In this document: in pieces, positions 7,641-14,708 of the stretch
How positions within the stretch are numbered: the stretch's first letter is position 1
How the letters are laid out: each line of letters opens with the position of its first letter
Virus record (IMG/VR): IMGVR_UViG_3300037041_002378
Span: 1 to 20,154 of that record
Length of the DNA: 20,154 nucleotides
DNA from: a virus
Reading direction: 5' to 3' (one strand)
Program-made: the position numbers and the translations under genes
Notes under the pieces: model-generated
Seen by the model: only the letters and a program-made list of their open reading frames with translations
Databases searched by the model: none
Told to the model about the DNA's origin: nothing

Positions 7641-7679
7641 AATGTTTATCTTCTTGATAAAGATTAAAAACTATCTTTC

Positions 7680-8459
7680 TTATCTTTTCTTTTTTACCTC
7701 CCTTTTCGAAACCGATTTTATAATTCGCGCTTCCATATCAAGTTCCCGGAGAAAATCATCCCAGCCACCTTCTTTTAGATCTTCTTCCGGATAATCGTAC
7801 TTGTCAATAATTGCTTTAATCCCCTCATCACTCTCGGTACCATCTAAGTCAATACCCTGGGCTTCACAAAAGTTACTCAATCTTGTGAACAAAACATCAG
7901 GGCCGTCTTCATCTGCTTTTGCAGCAACCCGAGTCACCTTGACTCTGTCAGTCTTTTTAGGTTCAGGCGACTGCTCACTGTCTTCAGGAATATTGTCATC
8001 GTTATAGATCTCCTGAATTGTAGCACGTTGGAAGTCGCTATCTTTTTGGTCGCTTACCCGAACCTTGCACTGATACGAAAACTCATGATTTATACGCTGT
8101 ACAAGTTCCTCAAGGTCGGCAGGGTCAGCAGGTAAATCTTTTTCTCCAGTAACCATTTTTAGATATCCGCGAATTATTCCCGTACCGATTTCATGAGCTC
8201 CATAGACCATGTTATCAGATATCTTTCTCCCTTTGTTTTCACCTTCCACAATAATATGCTCCCTGTGGAGCATCAGAGAGTTGTTTTTTGAGATTCTCCA
8301 TTCGATCAAGGACAGCTTTGCAAGATAGGTACCTGGATCAATCTTCTCGTTCATGCTCTCAAATTGCTGTCCTTGTTCATAAACCTCTTTACCTTCACGG
8401 AGATACTTTGCAAAAGTACCCGGTTTATTTTTGTTTACTGCAATACGTTCTTTAGACAT
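7680..8459 (-). CDS. DUF669-like phage ssDNA-binding protein
   Basis: The N-terminal ~140 residues resemble the DUF669 group of phage replication proteins. They contain DPGTYLAKLSLIEWRISKNN, then a hydrophobic strand, EGENKGRKISDNMV, and HEFSYQCKVRVSDQ, which together suggest an OB-type beta barrel. A charged linker rich in D, E and P follows, then a ~75-residue acidic region and a basic tail ending EVKKKR. I chose the ATG at 8459 because GGAGG lies 10 bases upstream of it. The longer TTG start at 8480 would place that site inside the coding region. The next genes upstream are a Sak4-like ATPase and a RecB-like nuclease, a usual neighbourhood for this family. Its exact role is inferred. Confidence 0.68.
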   Translation of the reverse strand: MSKERIAVNKNKPGTFAKYLREGKEVYEQGQQFESMNEKIDPGTYLAKLSLIEWRISKNNSLMLHREHIIVEGENKGRKISDNMVYGAHEIGTGIIRGYLKMVTGEKDLPADPADLEELVQRINHEFSYQCKVRVSDQKDSDFQRATIQEIYNDDNIPEDSEQSPEPKKTDRVKVTRVAAKADEDGPDVLFTRLSNFCEAQGIDLDGTESDEGIKAIIDKYDYPEEDLKEGGWDDFLRELDMEARIIKSVSKREVKKKR

Positions 8460-8523
8460 ATATACATGACCTCCATTCAAAAAAAGTAATTTGATATTTT
8501 TTTATAGATACTTACTTCTACAC

Positions 8524-9330
8524 TTACTTACGCTCACGCTTACCTTTTAAATTTATTTTTCCTCCTTCCTTTATCAATCTATTATAAAAAGCGTCTGATA
8601 AGTGCTCAAAAGCATACTTAGCCGGATTCTTTTTACCTGAAAAATCCATTGGTATAGACATAATAGGGGAACCATCTGAAAAGAAAAAGTTTTCTTCAGT
8701 TCTGGTTCCTGCCTCAACAAAATCATCACCTCGGATTATGAGCTCTCGTTTACCGTTTGAATCATAGTTATAGTGACATAGAATATCTACGAACCCATTA
8801 TAAAACCGTGTGGCCTGTCCTCCCAGTTGCGTAGTAAGTTTGGAGTAGGTAACACCGTCTCTTTTCTTAACTTCTTTTATTTCAGTATGAGCTGTAATTA
8901 TGAGCCCGAAACCAGCATTGATAAGATCTGAATGCACTGAACGAAACTCTCTCTCAATTAATTTCCATGCATTACCCCAACTTTCGTCACTGGGTTTATC
9001 AATTCCCATAGTTCTGAGACAGTAATCAAAACACAGTTCATAGAACATATATCCTGTATCAATGACTACGGTCTTACAGTAGTCTCGCTGGGAACAAAGT
9101 TGGAATACAACAGATTTAACGTCCTCCCATCGATCAATATTAATGATTCTGGCTTTCAACGCCTTGCCTCCTGGCTCACACATTAAGAATAAGGTATCCG
9201 GAAATTGTGCACATAGAGAACTCTTTCCAATTTTTCTTTCTCCAGAGATGAGAAACGTAAACCGGTTCATATCACTTTCAGGTATGGACTCCTCTTCAGG
9301 AAGCTGAACTGATCTAATTTTCATTTTCAT
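8524..9330 (-). CDS. RecA-core AAA ATPase, Sak4-like phage recombination protein
   Basis: The 268 residues hold a P-loop GERKIGKS (30-37), a Walker B TVVIDT near residue 90, and a sensor-like ITAHTEIK near residue 150. This matches the phage AAA_24 / Sak4 group, a minimal RecA core without C-terminal DNA-binding domain. Such proteins promote annealing or strand exchange together with the phage SSB and a nuclease. Those partners are exactly its neighbours: the DUF669-like gene downstream and the PD-(D/E)XK nuclease upstream, which it overlaps by an ATGA. The C-terminus ends in a very basic KGKRERK tail. Recombination is the best reading, but some family members are only called nucleotide-binding proteins. 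Confidence 0.8.
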   Translation of the reverse strand: MKMKIRSVQLPEEESIPESDMNRFTFLISGERKIGKSSLCAQFPDTLFLMCEPGGKALKARIINIDRWEDVKSVVFQLCSQRDYCKTVVIDTGYMFYELCFDYCLRTMGIDKPSDESWGNAWKLIEREFRSVHSDLINAGFGLIITAHTEIKEVKKRDGVTYSKLTTQLGGQATRFYNGFVDILCHYNYDSNGKRELIIRGDDFVEAGTRTEENFFFSDGSPIMSIPMDFSGKKNPAKYAFEHLSDAFYNRLIKEGGKINLKGKRERK

Positions 9331-10223
9331 ACACTCTCCAATTCTGCAAAATATTTGTCCCTTACTGTGTATCCAGTTGTTGATCCACTAGAACACAGAT
9401 CTAAGAACTCACACTCACCATAGATATTACAATGAGATGAGTTCCGATAGAAATGGTTATTTTTAATTGTAGTACTTATATTACTTAATATGTAATGTAG
9501 TTGATACTCAAAATCCTTTCTGTCTTTGTTAGTATATATAATCTGATACCGCTTAAAATAATGTTTAGGCCTTAGTCTGATTTCATTTTGTAAACGTTTA
9601 CTATAATCAGAAAAAGAACCTGAATACTTTAGTCCAGGATTTCTTATTACATTATGGTAACACCCTGCAACCTTCTTTCCTGTCTCCTGTTCATAACAGT
9701 AACCATAATAAAGATGCTGAAAATCAAACGCTAGTGCTTTTTCCAGTGAGGTTTCATCAATTCGTGAAGACGTCTTGTGATCTAGTGTATATATCTTTCC
9801 CATGATTTCTAGCCCTAGATCAATTTTGGTACGATGTAGAATATTATCTATGCTTATCTCTCCCTCACGTTCAACAAAAAGCACCTTCCACTTTTTAAAA
9901 TCCTTTGAATAGATCCTCTGGTACTCCTTTGCAACTACCTCAACTTGAAGCTTTACTAGTTCCAACTCTTCGACTAATCCTGTTAGTTGACTAATGTTTT
10001 TCTTACAGTATGATTCAATTGTTTCAGTAATCTCTTTTGAAGTCAACCCTCTGTTTATATAAATGTTCTCGAGGGTTGCGTGCATAATTGATCCAAATCC
10101 AGTGTTCCTACCTTTTTTTCCAACTCGCTCGAGTCGCTGAGTGAAATAAGAAAACTTCATTGGACAGTTCATAAAATTCTTAATTTGTGATTGTGTAATA
10201 CCAATGTCTTTTAATGAATACAT
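9327..10223 (-). CDS. PD-(D/E)XK nuclease, RecB/Cas4-like with Fe-S cysteines
   Basis: The 298-residue protein follows the RecB-nuclease/Cas4 plan. SQIKNFMNCP gives C20, then GSIMHATLENIY carries the conserved His. TKIDLGLEIMG supplies the active-site Asp, YTLDHKTSS is the (D/E)xK motif, and QHLYYGYCYE is the QxxxY motif. HCNIYGECEFLDLC near the C-terminus supplies three cysteines that with C20 would hold a 4Fe-4S cluster. Its likely job is to resect DNA ends for the adjacent Sak4-like ATPase. A GGAGGA ribosome site precedes the ATG, which lies inside the end of the glycosylase gene (13-base overlap). No cas1 or cas2 is nearby, so a CRISPR role is not indicated. Confidence 0.85.
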   Translation of the reverse strand: MYSLKDIGITQSQIKNFMNCPMKFSYFTQRLERVGKKGRNTGFGSIMHATLENIYINRGLTSKEITETIESYCKKNISQLTGLVEELELVKLQVEVVAKEYQRIYSKDFKKWKVLFVEREGEISIDNILHRTKIDLGLEIMGKIYTLDHKTSSRIDETSLEKALAFDFQHLYYGYCYEQETGKKVAGCYHNVIRNPGLKYSGSFSDYSKRLQNEIRLRPKHYFKRYQIIYTNKDRKDFEYQLHYILSNISTTIKNNHFYRNSSHCNIYGECEFLDLCSSGSTTGYTVRDKYFAELESV

Positions 10224-10714
10224 ATTTCCTCCAGCTTTCTTTTTACTGTTAAAAAATATGGCGAATGTATCCCACCCGTCCGTAATAAAAATGCAGGATG
10301 AAATAGCATAATATTAGGTCTTAAAATTTTAGAATAATATTTTTCGGAAATCTTTCCTAAAAATATCACTAGTTTCGGTCTAATAATTCTATTGATCTCA
10401 ATCACATTATCATAACACCTTGATACTTCTATAGCAGTAGGCTCTCTATTGTCTCCTCCTACTGAATCGCAAGGATGACACATTACTATATTAGTTATAT
10501 AATATGTAAATTTACAATTTTGCAGTAACTTTTGTAGTAGTATTCCACTTTCGCCCACAAATGCTTCACCTAAGGCATCCTCACTCTTTCCAGGGGCCTC
10601 GCCTAATATAAGAACGTCGGCAGGTACTGACCCTCGTCCTTGCACAATGCTCCTACGCATAGTGTATAATCCACACCGTTTGCACTCATTAATTGTAACC
10701 ATATTCATATTCAT
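10211..10714 (-). CDS. Family 4 type uracil-DNA glycosylase
   Basis: It removes uracil from DNA. The core shows the family 4 signs: an N-terminal C-x2-C (ECKRCGLY), VLILGEAPGKSED with a G-E-x-P-G active-site loop, EAFVGESG, YITNIVMCHPC, NREPTAIEVSRC and LFHPAFLLR. The Cys pair plus two later cysteines would bind the 4Fe-4S cluster. The start is uncertain. A GTG at 10738 adds 8 residues but has no ribosome site, and several ATGs at 10714, 10708 and 10702 follow a weak AAGAAG. I give the first ATG. It lies between the zinc-ribbon gene and the nuclease gene with overlap at the 3' end. Confidence 0.85.
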   Translation of the reverse strand: MNMNMVTINECKRCGLYTMRRSIVQGRGSVPADVLILGEAPGKSEDALGEAFVGESGILLQKLLQNCKFTYYITNIVMCHPCDSVGGDNREPTAIEVSRCYDNVIEINRIIRPKLVIFLGKISEKYYSKILRPNIMLFHPAFLLRTGGIHSPYFLTVKRKLEEICIH

Positions 10715-10741
10715 ACTTCTTATATTACAAATGTACACTAA

Positions 10742-10939
10742 TTAAGTATCGTCACCAAACTTGCACTTAACTGGTATATATGATGAAGCTTTCACCGGAC
10801 GGAGTTCACGCCCGCACCATGGACAAAACTTAAAACCGCACTCAATCCAATCTCTTAAATTCTGTTTGGACTCATCACAACACTCATGCTTGTCCTGTTC
10901 GTTATGGACTCTACTGCTATTTTTAGTTTTGTTGGACAT
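10742..10939 (-). CDS. 65-residue zinc-ribbon protein
   Basis: The protein has two cysteine pairs. HECCDESK lies near the N-terminus and FCPWCGREL, a classic zinc-knuckle CxxCG, lies near residue 40. A single C in KCKFGDD follows. A GAGGAG ribosome site sits 5 bases before the ATG, and the gene fits tightly between the RuvC-like and glycosylase genes. The middle (LRDWIECGFKFCPWCGREL) is a common phage small-protein layout with no defined function. It may bind nucleic acid or support a neighbouring enzyme. I recognise no named family. Confidence 0.75.
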   Translation of the reverse strand: MSNKTKNSSRVHNEQDKHECCDESKQNLRDWIECGFKFCPWCGRELRPVKASSYIPVKCKFGDDT

Positions 10940-10957
10940 ATAACTCCTCTACTAGTA

Positions 10958-11428
10958 TTATAAAAATCTTATCCTTTTATCAAGCTTGCCAAGTACAGCA
11001 AGTCCTATTCCTACTGCGTCATACTCATGTGAGTTGTCTAGTATATATCCCTCTAATTGTACACGTTCACGAACTGCCTCTTTAGGTAGTTGCGCCTTCC
11101 ACTGACGGGGAAGAAGTATTTTTGTATCATATCCATGTTTCTGCAGTATAATGTTATAAGCACCAATAAGGTAACTTAGTTCTGTTAAATAACCACTTCG
11201 TGCAGATGTCTGAGACGTTATATCACCATAGATTTGTACACCTTCAATAAATGCTTTTTTCTCATAATCTCCAAATGCAAGTTTATCAATAACGTCACTA
11301 AAAATATGTGCCATATATTTTAGCTTGTTACTTTCTTTTTTTTTAGCAGTAAAATAATATACATCACATAATTTTCTATCTTTCCAAACTGCAACTGCAG
11401 TATTCCACCCTGGGTCTATTGTAAGCAT
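10958..11428 (-). CDS. RuvC-like Holliday junction resolvase
   Basis: The 156-residue protein has the RNase H-like nuclease pattern of RuvC: D5 in LTIDPGWNTAVAVW, E62 in AFIEGVQIYGD, and H134/D137 in HEYDAVGIGLAV. A helical middle has TSARSGYLTELSYLIGAY, which resembles the RuvC pattern of small residues before the basic path. It should resolve branched DNA before packaging. It overlaps the upstream helicase gene by 13 bases, so helicase and resolvase are probably made together. The length fits RuvC (about 150-175 residues). Other RNase H-fold nucleases are possible but less likely. Confidence 0.8.
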   Translation of the reverse strand: MLTIDPGWNTAVAVWKDRKLCDVYYFTAKKKESNKLKYMAHIFSDVIDKLAFGDYEKKAFIEGVQIYGDITSQTSARSGYLTELSYLIGAYNIILQKHGYDTKILLPRQWKAQLPKEAVRERVQLEGYILDNSHEYDAVGIGLAVLGKLDKRIRFL

Positions 11429-12696
11429 TTTTTAGAAATCCTTTCAAGTGACCATCCATTATAAATTCCTTGTACTATATCTTCCTCAATTGTATCACTT
11501 ATTACAAGATCAATATATAGTAGTGGTTCATTTTTGTCTAGGTCAATCAAACGGGCCTCAGCTTGCTCTCGCGCCTCACCAACTGGAGTACTGTAAAAGA
11601 TTAAAGTATTTGCTTTTGAGAGATCCTTTCCAAACTTCATAGTCATAGGTTGAAAAAGTATAATTTTAGTCTCCTTAACTTGAAACAGTCTAATAATCTC
11701 ATCTCGCTCCTTAATTGGAATATCACCATGGATTACTTCACAGTGTACTGCTTTTTTTATCTCTTCGATTTCATCTCTGTACTGCGCACAAATTAAAATG
11801 CTTTCTCCTTTGAGTTCTGTACCAATTAGATAGATAAGCTCATTAAGTTTTGATCTAAATACTAACTTACCTTCAACCATACCACTACATAATCTTCGCA
11901 TCCACAAAAATTTCTCACAAGCAAATACTGTACTACATTTTGTTGTTTGGTATTCAATTCTAAATTTCTTGTCTAAAAGCTTGTATATATCATTAAAATC
12001 TTTTTTTGGTCTCGGTATCTCACGAATCATATAAGTTTTATCTTTTGCAAAACCAACTTCCGCACGCCGCTGGAAGAAACATCCATGTTTTAATCTCTGA
12101 AACTCTCCGCTCTTAAATCTGTTAAGAGAAAATTTATGAGGTTCATATTCTATAAAGAACTTGTTTCTGAAATCATAATAACTGAGTTCTGTTAGTTCAA
12201 GAAATCTAAAATGATTTATGAAATCAATATCCTCTAGCGTAGTCCCAGTTAAAAGATATTTCACTAGTGTATTAAAGTGTTTAATATAATAGTTAGAGAC
12301 CTTAGTTTTTGGATTATTAATAAAAGTTGCCTCATCAAGCACAACTGATTCAAAACACTTTGTAAATAATTCTGGTACTACTAGATGGATTTCTTTATTT
12401 ACAAGATAAAACTTTGACGGTTGCATCAATAACTTTAATCGTTGACTACGGTTACCGACAACCTCAATGTACTTCTGTTGAGCCATCCTGAGGAAATACC
12501 TCCATCCAGCGAATGCTGAATAAGGCATTACCACAAGACATGGAAAGGCATTTTTTTGAATGACTGAGTTAATGACAACCGAAGTCTTTCTTAAACGCAT
12601 TTCCATGTAAAGTGCAGAGGTTCTATTTTTCATAGTATAATTTAGAGCCTCTATTTGATGTCTATCGAGTGGTATACTCATACTCACCAGTCGCAT
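11416..12696 (-). CDS. SNF2-type superfamily 2 helicase with altered Walker A
   Basis: The order of motifs fits phage SNF2-like helicases: LDRHQIEAL (Q-like), YMEMRLRKTSV (motif I, K37), LVVMPYSAFAGW (Ia), VLDEATFINNPKTK (motif II, DEAT), YLLTGTTLED (III), ILICAQYRDEIEEI (IV), and QPMTMKFGKDLSKANTLIFY with REQAEARLIDLDK (V-VI). In motif I the usual G before KT is Arg (RLRKT rather than RLGKT). Lys and Thr remain, so activity is uncertain. It is 426 residues, short for SNF2 but usual for phage. The start is unclear: the ATG at 12696 lies 35 bases inside the upstream gene, and an ATG at 12681 is also possible. Neither has a strong ribosome site. Confidence 0.8.
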   Translation of the reverse strand: MRLVSMSIPLDRHQIEALNYTMKNRTSALYMEMRLRKTSVVINSVIQKNAFPCLVVMPYSAFAGWRYFLRMAQQKYIEVVGNRSQRLKLLMQPSKFYLVNKEIHLVVPELFTKCFESVVLDEATFINNPKTKVSNYYIKHFNTLVKYLLTGTTLEDIDFINHFRFLELTELSYYDFRNKFFIEYEPHKFSLNRFKSGEFQRLKHGCFFQRRAEVGFAKDKTYMIREIPRPKKDFNDIYKLLDKKFRIEYQTTKCSTVFACEKFLWMRRLCSGMVEGKLVFRSKLNELIYLIGTELKGESILICAQYRDEIEEIKKAVHCEVIHGDIPIKERDEIIRLFQVKETKIILFQPMTMKFGKDLSKANTLIFYSTPVGEAREQAEARLIDLDKNEPLLYIDLVISDTIEEDIVQGIYNGWSLERISKKCLQ

Positions 12697-12928
12697 TGAG
12701 CAGCTCGAGAACTGACTGTACTACCTTTTTGTCCCCGACAATCTCGGCATACGGAACCAGTTTATAAATTTTGGTTGAATTGGTGAGTGATTGTCCAGCG
12801 GCTCTTTTTTTCTTCCTTTCTTCTCTGCGTAACTTTCGCTGTACCAACGCATCCACACTGCGATTATCATTGTCCGCATCTTTTACAACAACGGCCAACT
12901 CACTTACTTGTTTCTCTACTTTTGCCAT
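12662..12928 (-). CDS. Small basic protein, unknown function
   Basis: The 88 residues begin MAKVEKQVSELAVVVKDADN, carry a very basic stretch (QRKLRREERKKKRAAGQ) near residues 30-46, and end with KLVPYAEIVGDKKVVQSVLE-type alternating hydrophobic sequence. AAGGAG stands 6 bases before the ATG. It overlaps the helicase start by 35 bases. The basic block suggests nucleic-acid binding, but no family is recognised. It belongs to a run of small genes at the head of the early operon. Confidence 0.72.
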   Translation of the reverse strand: MAKVEKQVSELAVVVKDADNDNRSVDALVQRKLRREERKKKRAAGQSLTNSTKIYKLVPYAEIVGDKKVVQSVLELLNATGEYEYTTR

Positions 12929-13082
12929 CTTGCACTCCTTTGTTTAAATGTGTAAAAATATAAAACTCACCTTCTATAATAATGAATCTTATGCCGATGT
13001 CAATCTTCTCATCACATTTACCGCAACAGCAATCGCCCCAATTGCGAGTTGCAATGTAACCAAGTTTTCGTAGTTGTTTCAC
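12900..13082 (-). CDS. Small cysteine-cluster protein with an uncertain start
   Basis: The clearest coding part reads KQLRKLGYIATRNWGDCCCG, then KCDEKIDIGIRFIIIEGEFY, with four cysteines in GDCCCGKCDEK that could bind a metal. The frame is open back to a TTG at 13181, but that start lies 89 bases inside the upstream gene. The GTG at 13082 avoids the overlap but has no ribosome site, and no ATG exists in frame. The end overlaps the next gene by 29 bases. The frame is +1 relative to the upstream gene, so a frameshift fusion to that gene is another reading. The protein is likely real; its start is not settled. Confidence 0.5.
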   Translation of the reverse strand: MKQLRKLGYIATRNWGDCCCGKCDEKIDIGIRFIIIEGEFYIFTHLNKGVQDGKSRETSK

Positions 13083-13092
13083 TTCAGCGTTA

Positions 13093-13452
13093 TTATTTGC
13101 TAAAGCGAACGGCCCAACGAGTGGCTTGTTTGACGAATCTCTCACTGACTGAGGGACTAAATTGTTTTGAGACCCTGTCAATGATTTCTTGCTTTGATAC
13201 CGTAGGTACTAAGCTCAGAATTAATGTGCATACATCTTTTTTGACGTCCTTGGGCTGTTTAGGTGCAACAACCTTAGCCGATGTAGTAGTACCTACGTTG
13301 ACGACTGACTTCAGTTCCTTTTTTACCAATGAATTCTTAGTATCATCGACCTCGGTTCTGAGATAACCCTTCGATAAAGGAAGGGTCTTGTTTGGATTCT
13401 TGGCAGATTTAGAATCCTTGATTTCATTTTGCCGATTGATAATTTTTGCCAT
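13093..13452 (-). CDS. 119-residue basic protein, unknown function
   Basis: It begins MAKIINRQNEIKDSKSAKNP, with a Lys/Ser/Asn-rich N-terminal half that is probably disordered. The second half (DVCTLILSLVPTVSKQEIID, then RFVKQATRWAVRFSK) looks like two or three helices, possibly a small helix-turn-helix. An AAGGAG site lies 7 bases before the ATG. It ends at a TAA followed directly by another in-register TAA-like stretch, and the next frame takes over within 10 bases. No family is recognised. Confidence 0.72.
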   Translation of the reverse strand: MAKIINRQNEIKDSKSAKNPNKTLPLSKGYLRTEVDDTKNSLVKKELKSVVNVGTTTSAKVVAPKQPKDVKKDVCTLILSLVPTVSKQEIIDRVSKQFSPSVSERFVKQATRWAVRFSK

Positions 13453-13456
13453 AAAA

Positions 13457-13537
13457 CTACTCCTTTGATAAAGTTTTACAAACTAATTTATAATGCTTGA
13501 CGGGAAGAAGTGACATAATCAGAGGCACCTCAATCAT
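13457..13537 (-). CDS. Possible 26-residue small protein
   Basis: The frame reads MIEVPLIMSLLPVKHYKLVC followed by KTLSKE and stops with a TAG that overlaps the AAGGAG site of the next gene. It exactly fills the 114-base gap between two genes. A weak AAAGGT lies 11 bases before the ATG. The location and end are typical of coupled phage mini-genes, but the short length and poor ribosome site leave real doubt. Confidence 0.35.
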   Translation of the reverse strand: MIEVPLIMSLLPVKHYKLVCKTLSKE

Positions 13538-13566
13538 GCCACTTTTTTACCTTTCCGCCAAGACGA

Positions 13567-13845
13567 TTAATGTTGACAAAGTTGAAGTTTAAAACTCAGT
13601 GCATGATCTGCTACTTTCACTACCTCATCCAGCATCGAACCAAAACTTAGTTTTGGTCGCCGTACCTGCTTACGTAGATGGCTGTTTCTCACTTGACATA
13701 GATATATTGTTGCATCAATATCTAACTTTTTAAAATTGTAGACCAGCCATTCTTCTAATTGCTTATAATCCCTTTCAATAGCATCTTTAACCGTTAGCTC
13801 TTTCCTGAGAATTGTTATTTTTGAATAAAGACTTAGTTTAGTCAT
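13567..13845 (-). CDS. 92-residue protein, unknown function
   Basis: The sequence starts MTKLSLYSKITILRKELTVK and continues with a mixed helical pattern (DYKQLEEWLVYNFKKLDIDA) and a basic HLRKQVRRPKLSFG segment. It ends with KVADHALSFKLQLCQH. A full AGGAGGT ribosome site stands about 10 bases before the ATG. It looks like a small alpha-helical soluble protein. No motif allows a function. Confidence 0.7.
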   Translation of the reverse strand: MTKLSLYSKITILRKELTVKDAIERDYKQLEEWLVYNFKKLDIDATIYLCQVRNSHLRKQVRRPKLSFGSMLDEVVKVADHALSFKLQLCQH

Positions 13846-13888
13846 ATATTTTAGTACCTCCTAAAAAAAATATTTAATGAGAACGGCT

Positions 13889-14068
13889 TTACAATCCCAT
13901 ATCTAATCGTGCTGCTCGTGCTGATGTACCGCACAGGTCACGCAATATTCTGTTCTTTTCACGACGCTGCTTGTTGCACCGGATTTTGCGTATTTTTTCC
14001 CTGTCTGATCTTGACTTGTTGTCACTTTCGATTTCTGCTATTATTTCTGCTGCAAATTTTGATACCGT
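13889..14068 (-). CDS. 59-residue basic ORF with no ordinary start codon (candidate ACG)
   Basis: The frame has no ATG, GTG or TTG near its head. It opens after a TAA at about 14086 and has a perfect AGGAG sequence. Eight bases after that comes an ACG (14066-14068), giving VSKFAAEIIAEIESDNKSRS, then a very basic helix (DREKIRKIRCNKQRREKNRI) and LCGTSARAARLDMGL. The composition is protein-like and unlike a chance frame. ACG is a rare but known near-cognate start. A sequence error or mutated ATG is equally possible. If real it would be a small RNA- or DNA-binding protein made at low level. Confidence 0.42.
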   Translation of the reverse strand, partial: TVSKFAAEIIAEIESDNKSRSDREKIRKIRCNKQRREKNRILRDLCGTSARAARLDMGL

Positions 14069-14095
14069 TTTATACTCTCCTCGTTATTGGTTATT

Positions 14096-14142
14096 CCCCG
14101 GATTCGGACGGGGATTTCGGTTTACGGGGCACGTGCCCCGTC
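14096..14142 (-). promoter_or_regulatory. Two GC-rich stems that can pair in two exclusive ways
   Basis: The 18-base perfect palindrome ACGGGGCACGTGCCCCGT (14124-14141) forms a 7-bp stem. A second stem uses CCCCG at 14096-14100 with CGGGG at 14109-14113. The minus-strand sequence GACGGGG (14136-14142) is also perfectly complementary to CCCCGTC (14107-14113), so the RNA can swap partners. It begins about 17 bases after the stop of the first early gene and ends about 10 bases before the ribosome site of the ACG ORF. The GC-rich patch stands out in an AT-rich genome. No U-run follows, so it is not an ordinary terminator. Confidence 0.55.
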
Positions 14143-14158
14143 GTCACCTGTTCAAACT

Positions 14159-14626
14159 TTATTTCTTTGTTGTTACCACACCTACGGTACCAACTAATTC
14201 TGTTTTAACAACTACTCCTTTTACCTTCGAGATCTTTTTGACACAAAGAGCTGCATCTTCTTTTGGCATATACGCAATAATAGACGTACTGCAAGCAAGT
14301 TCCACCTTTCCCATCTTTTTGATAGCGTTGTTTATTAGTGATACTATCTCTGGTGAAACAGTTGCATCAAGTGCAATCATAACTTTCATAGGGAATTTCT
14401 TCAGATCAACTTTGATTTCTGTCTTTTTCTGCATTGAAACGACTTTATCGTTTTGAGGAAGGGTCTGTTGAACGCGCTGTACTCTATTCACCATCTCAAA
14501 GTCCATTTCTTTGGTATACTTGCGAATCAACTGCTCACAGACATAATGGGGAAAGGATGTAGTTAAAAAATGGCTAAGTTTTCCTGCCTCTAACTGTACC
14601 GCTGCTGCTTTTGTGATACTCGACAT
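14159..14626 (-). CDS. First gene of the early operon, 155 residues, unknown function
   Basis: The protein starts MSSITKAAAVQLEAGKLSHF. It has a central basic region (KKTEIKVDLKKFPMKVMIAL) and a C-terminal half made of alternating strands and helices (ATVSPEIVSLINNAIKKMGK, then IIAYMPKEDAALCVKKISK). An AGGAGG site is 6 bases before the ATG, and the promoter lies about 100 bases upstream. As the first product of the operon it may act early on the host, on restriction or on transcription, but this is only from position. No family is recognised. Confidence 0.75.
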   Translation of the reverse strand: MSSITKAAAVQLEAGKLSHFLTTSFPHYVCEQLIRKYTKEMDFEMVNRVQRVQQTLPQNDKVVSMQKKTEIKVDLKKFPMKVMIALDATVSPEIVSLINNAIKKMGKVELACSTSIIAYMPKEDAALCVKKISKVKGVVVKTELVGTVGVVTTKK

Positions 14627-14672
14627 AATGTGCCTCCTACTGAAACGTTTGACCTGATTATTGAGTGTTTCT

Positions 14673-14690
14673 CAAATCATCCAAATCATC
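14673..14690. repeat. Tandem 9-bp repeat in the early leader
   Basis: CAAATCATC occurs twice without a gap (14673-14681 and 14682-14690), directly next to the 18-bp inverted repeat and just past the expected transcription start. It would be in the 5' end of the early mRNA. It may be part of the binding site of a regulator. Its small size leaves chance as an option. Confidence 0.4.
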
Positions 14691-14708
14691 ATGTTATAAA
14701 TATAACAT
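14691..14708. promoter_or_regulatory. 18-bp inverted repeat over the -10 box, candidate operator
   Basis: ATGTTATA and TATAACAT are perfect 8-bp inverted arms with a 2-base centre. The repeat covers the whole -10 hexamer of the early promoter (14699-14704) and the start site side. A dimeric repressor bound here would block the polymerase. The symmetry is seen directly. The regulator is not identified in the window. Confidence 0.6.

Noticed and set aside
7645-7661. 6-bp stem TTTATC/GATAAA after the DUF669-like gene
   Set aside because: Short, AT-only apart from one pair, and no U-run; not enough for a terminator call.
9327-10223. Cas4 nuclease as a sign of a CRISPR system
   Set aside because: No cas1, cas2 or repeat-spacer array is seen; the nuclease sits in a phage recombination block.
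13971-14456. 161-residue plus-strand open frame, and the overlapping frame at 13909-14208
   Set aside because: It starts with a TTG, lacks a ribosome site, and lies antisense to the well-supported early gene at 14159-14626 and to the ACG ORF. Its hydrophobic Phe/Ile-rich composition is typical of an antisense shadow.
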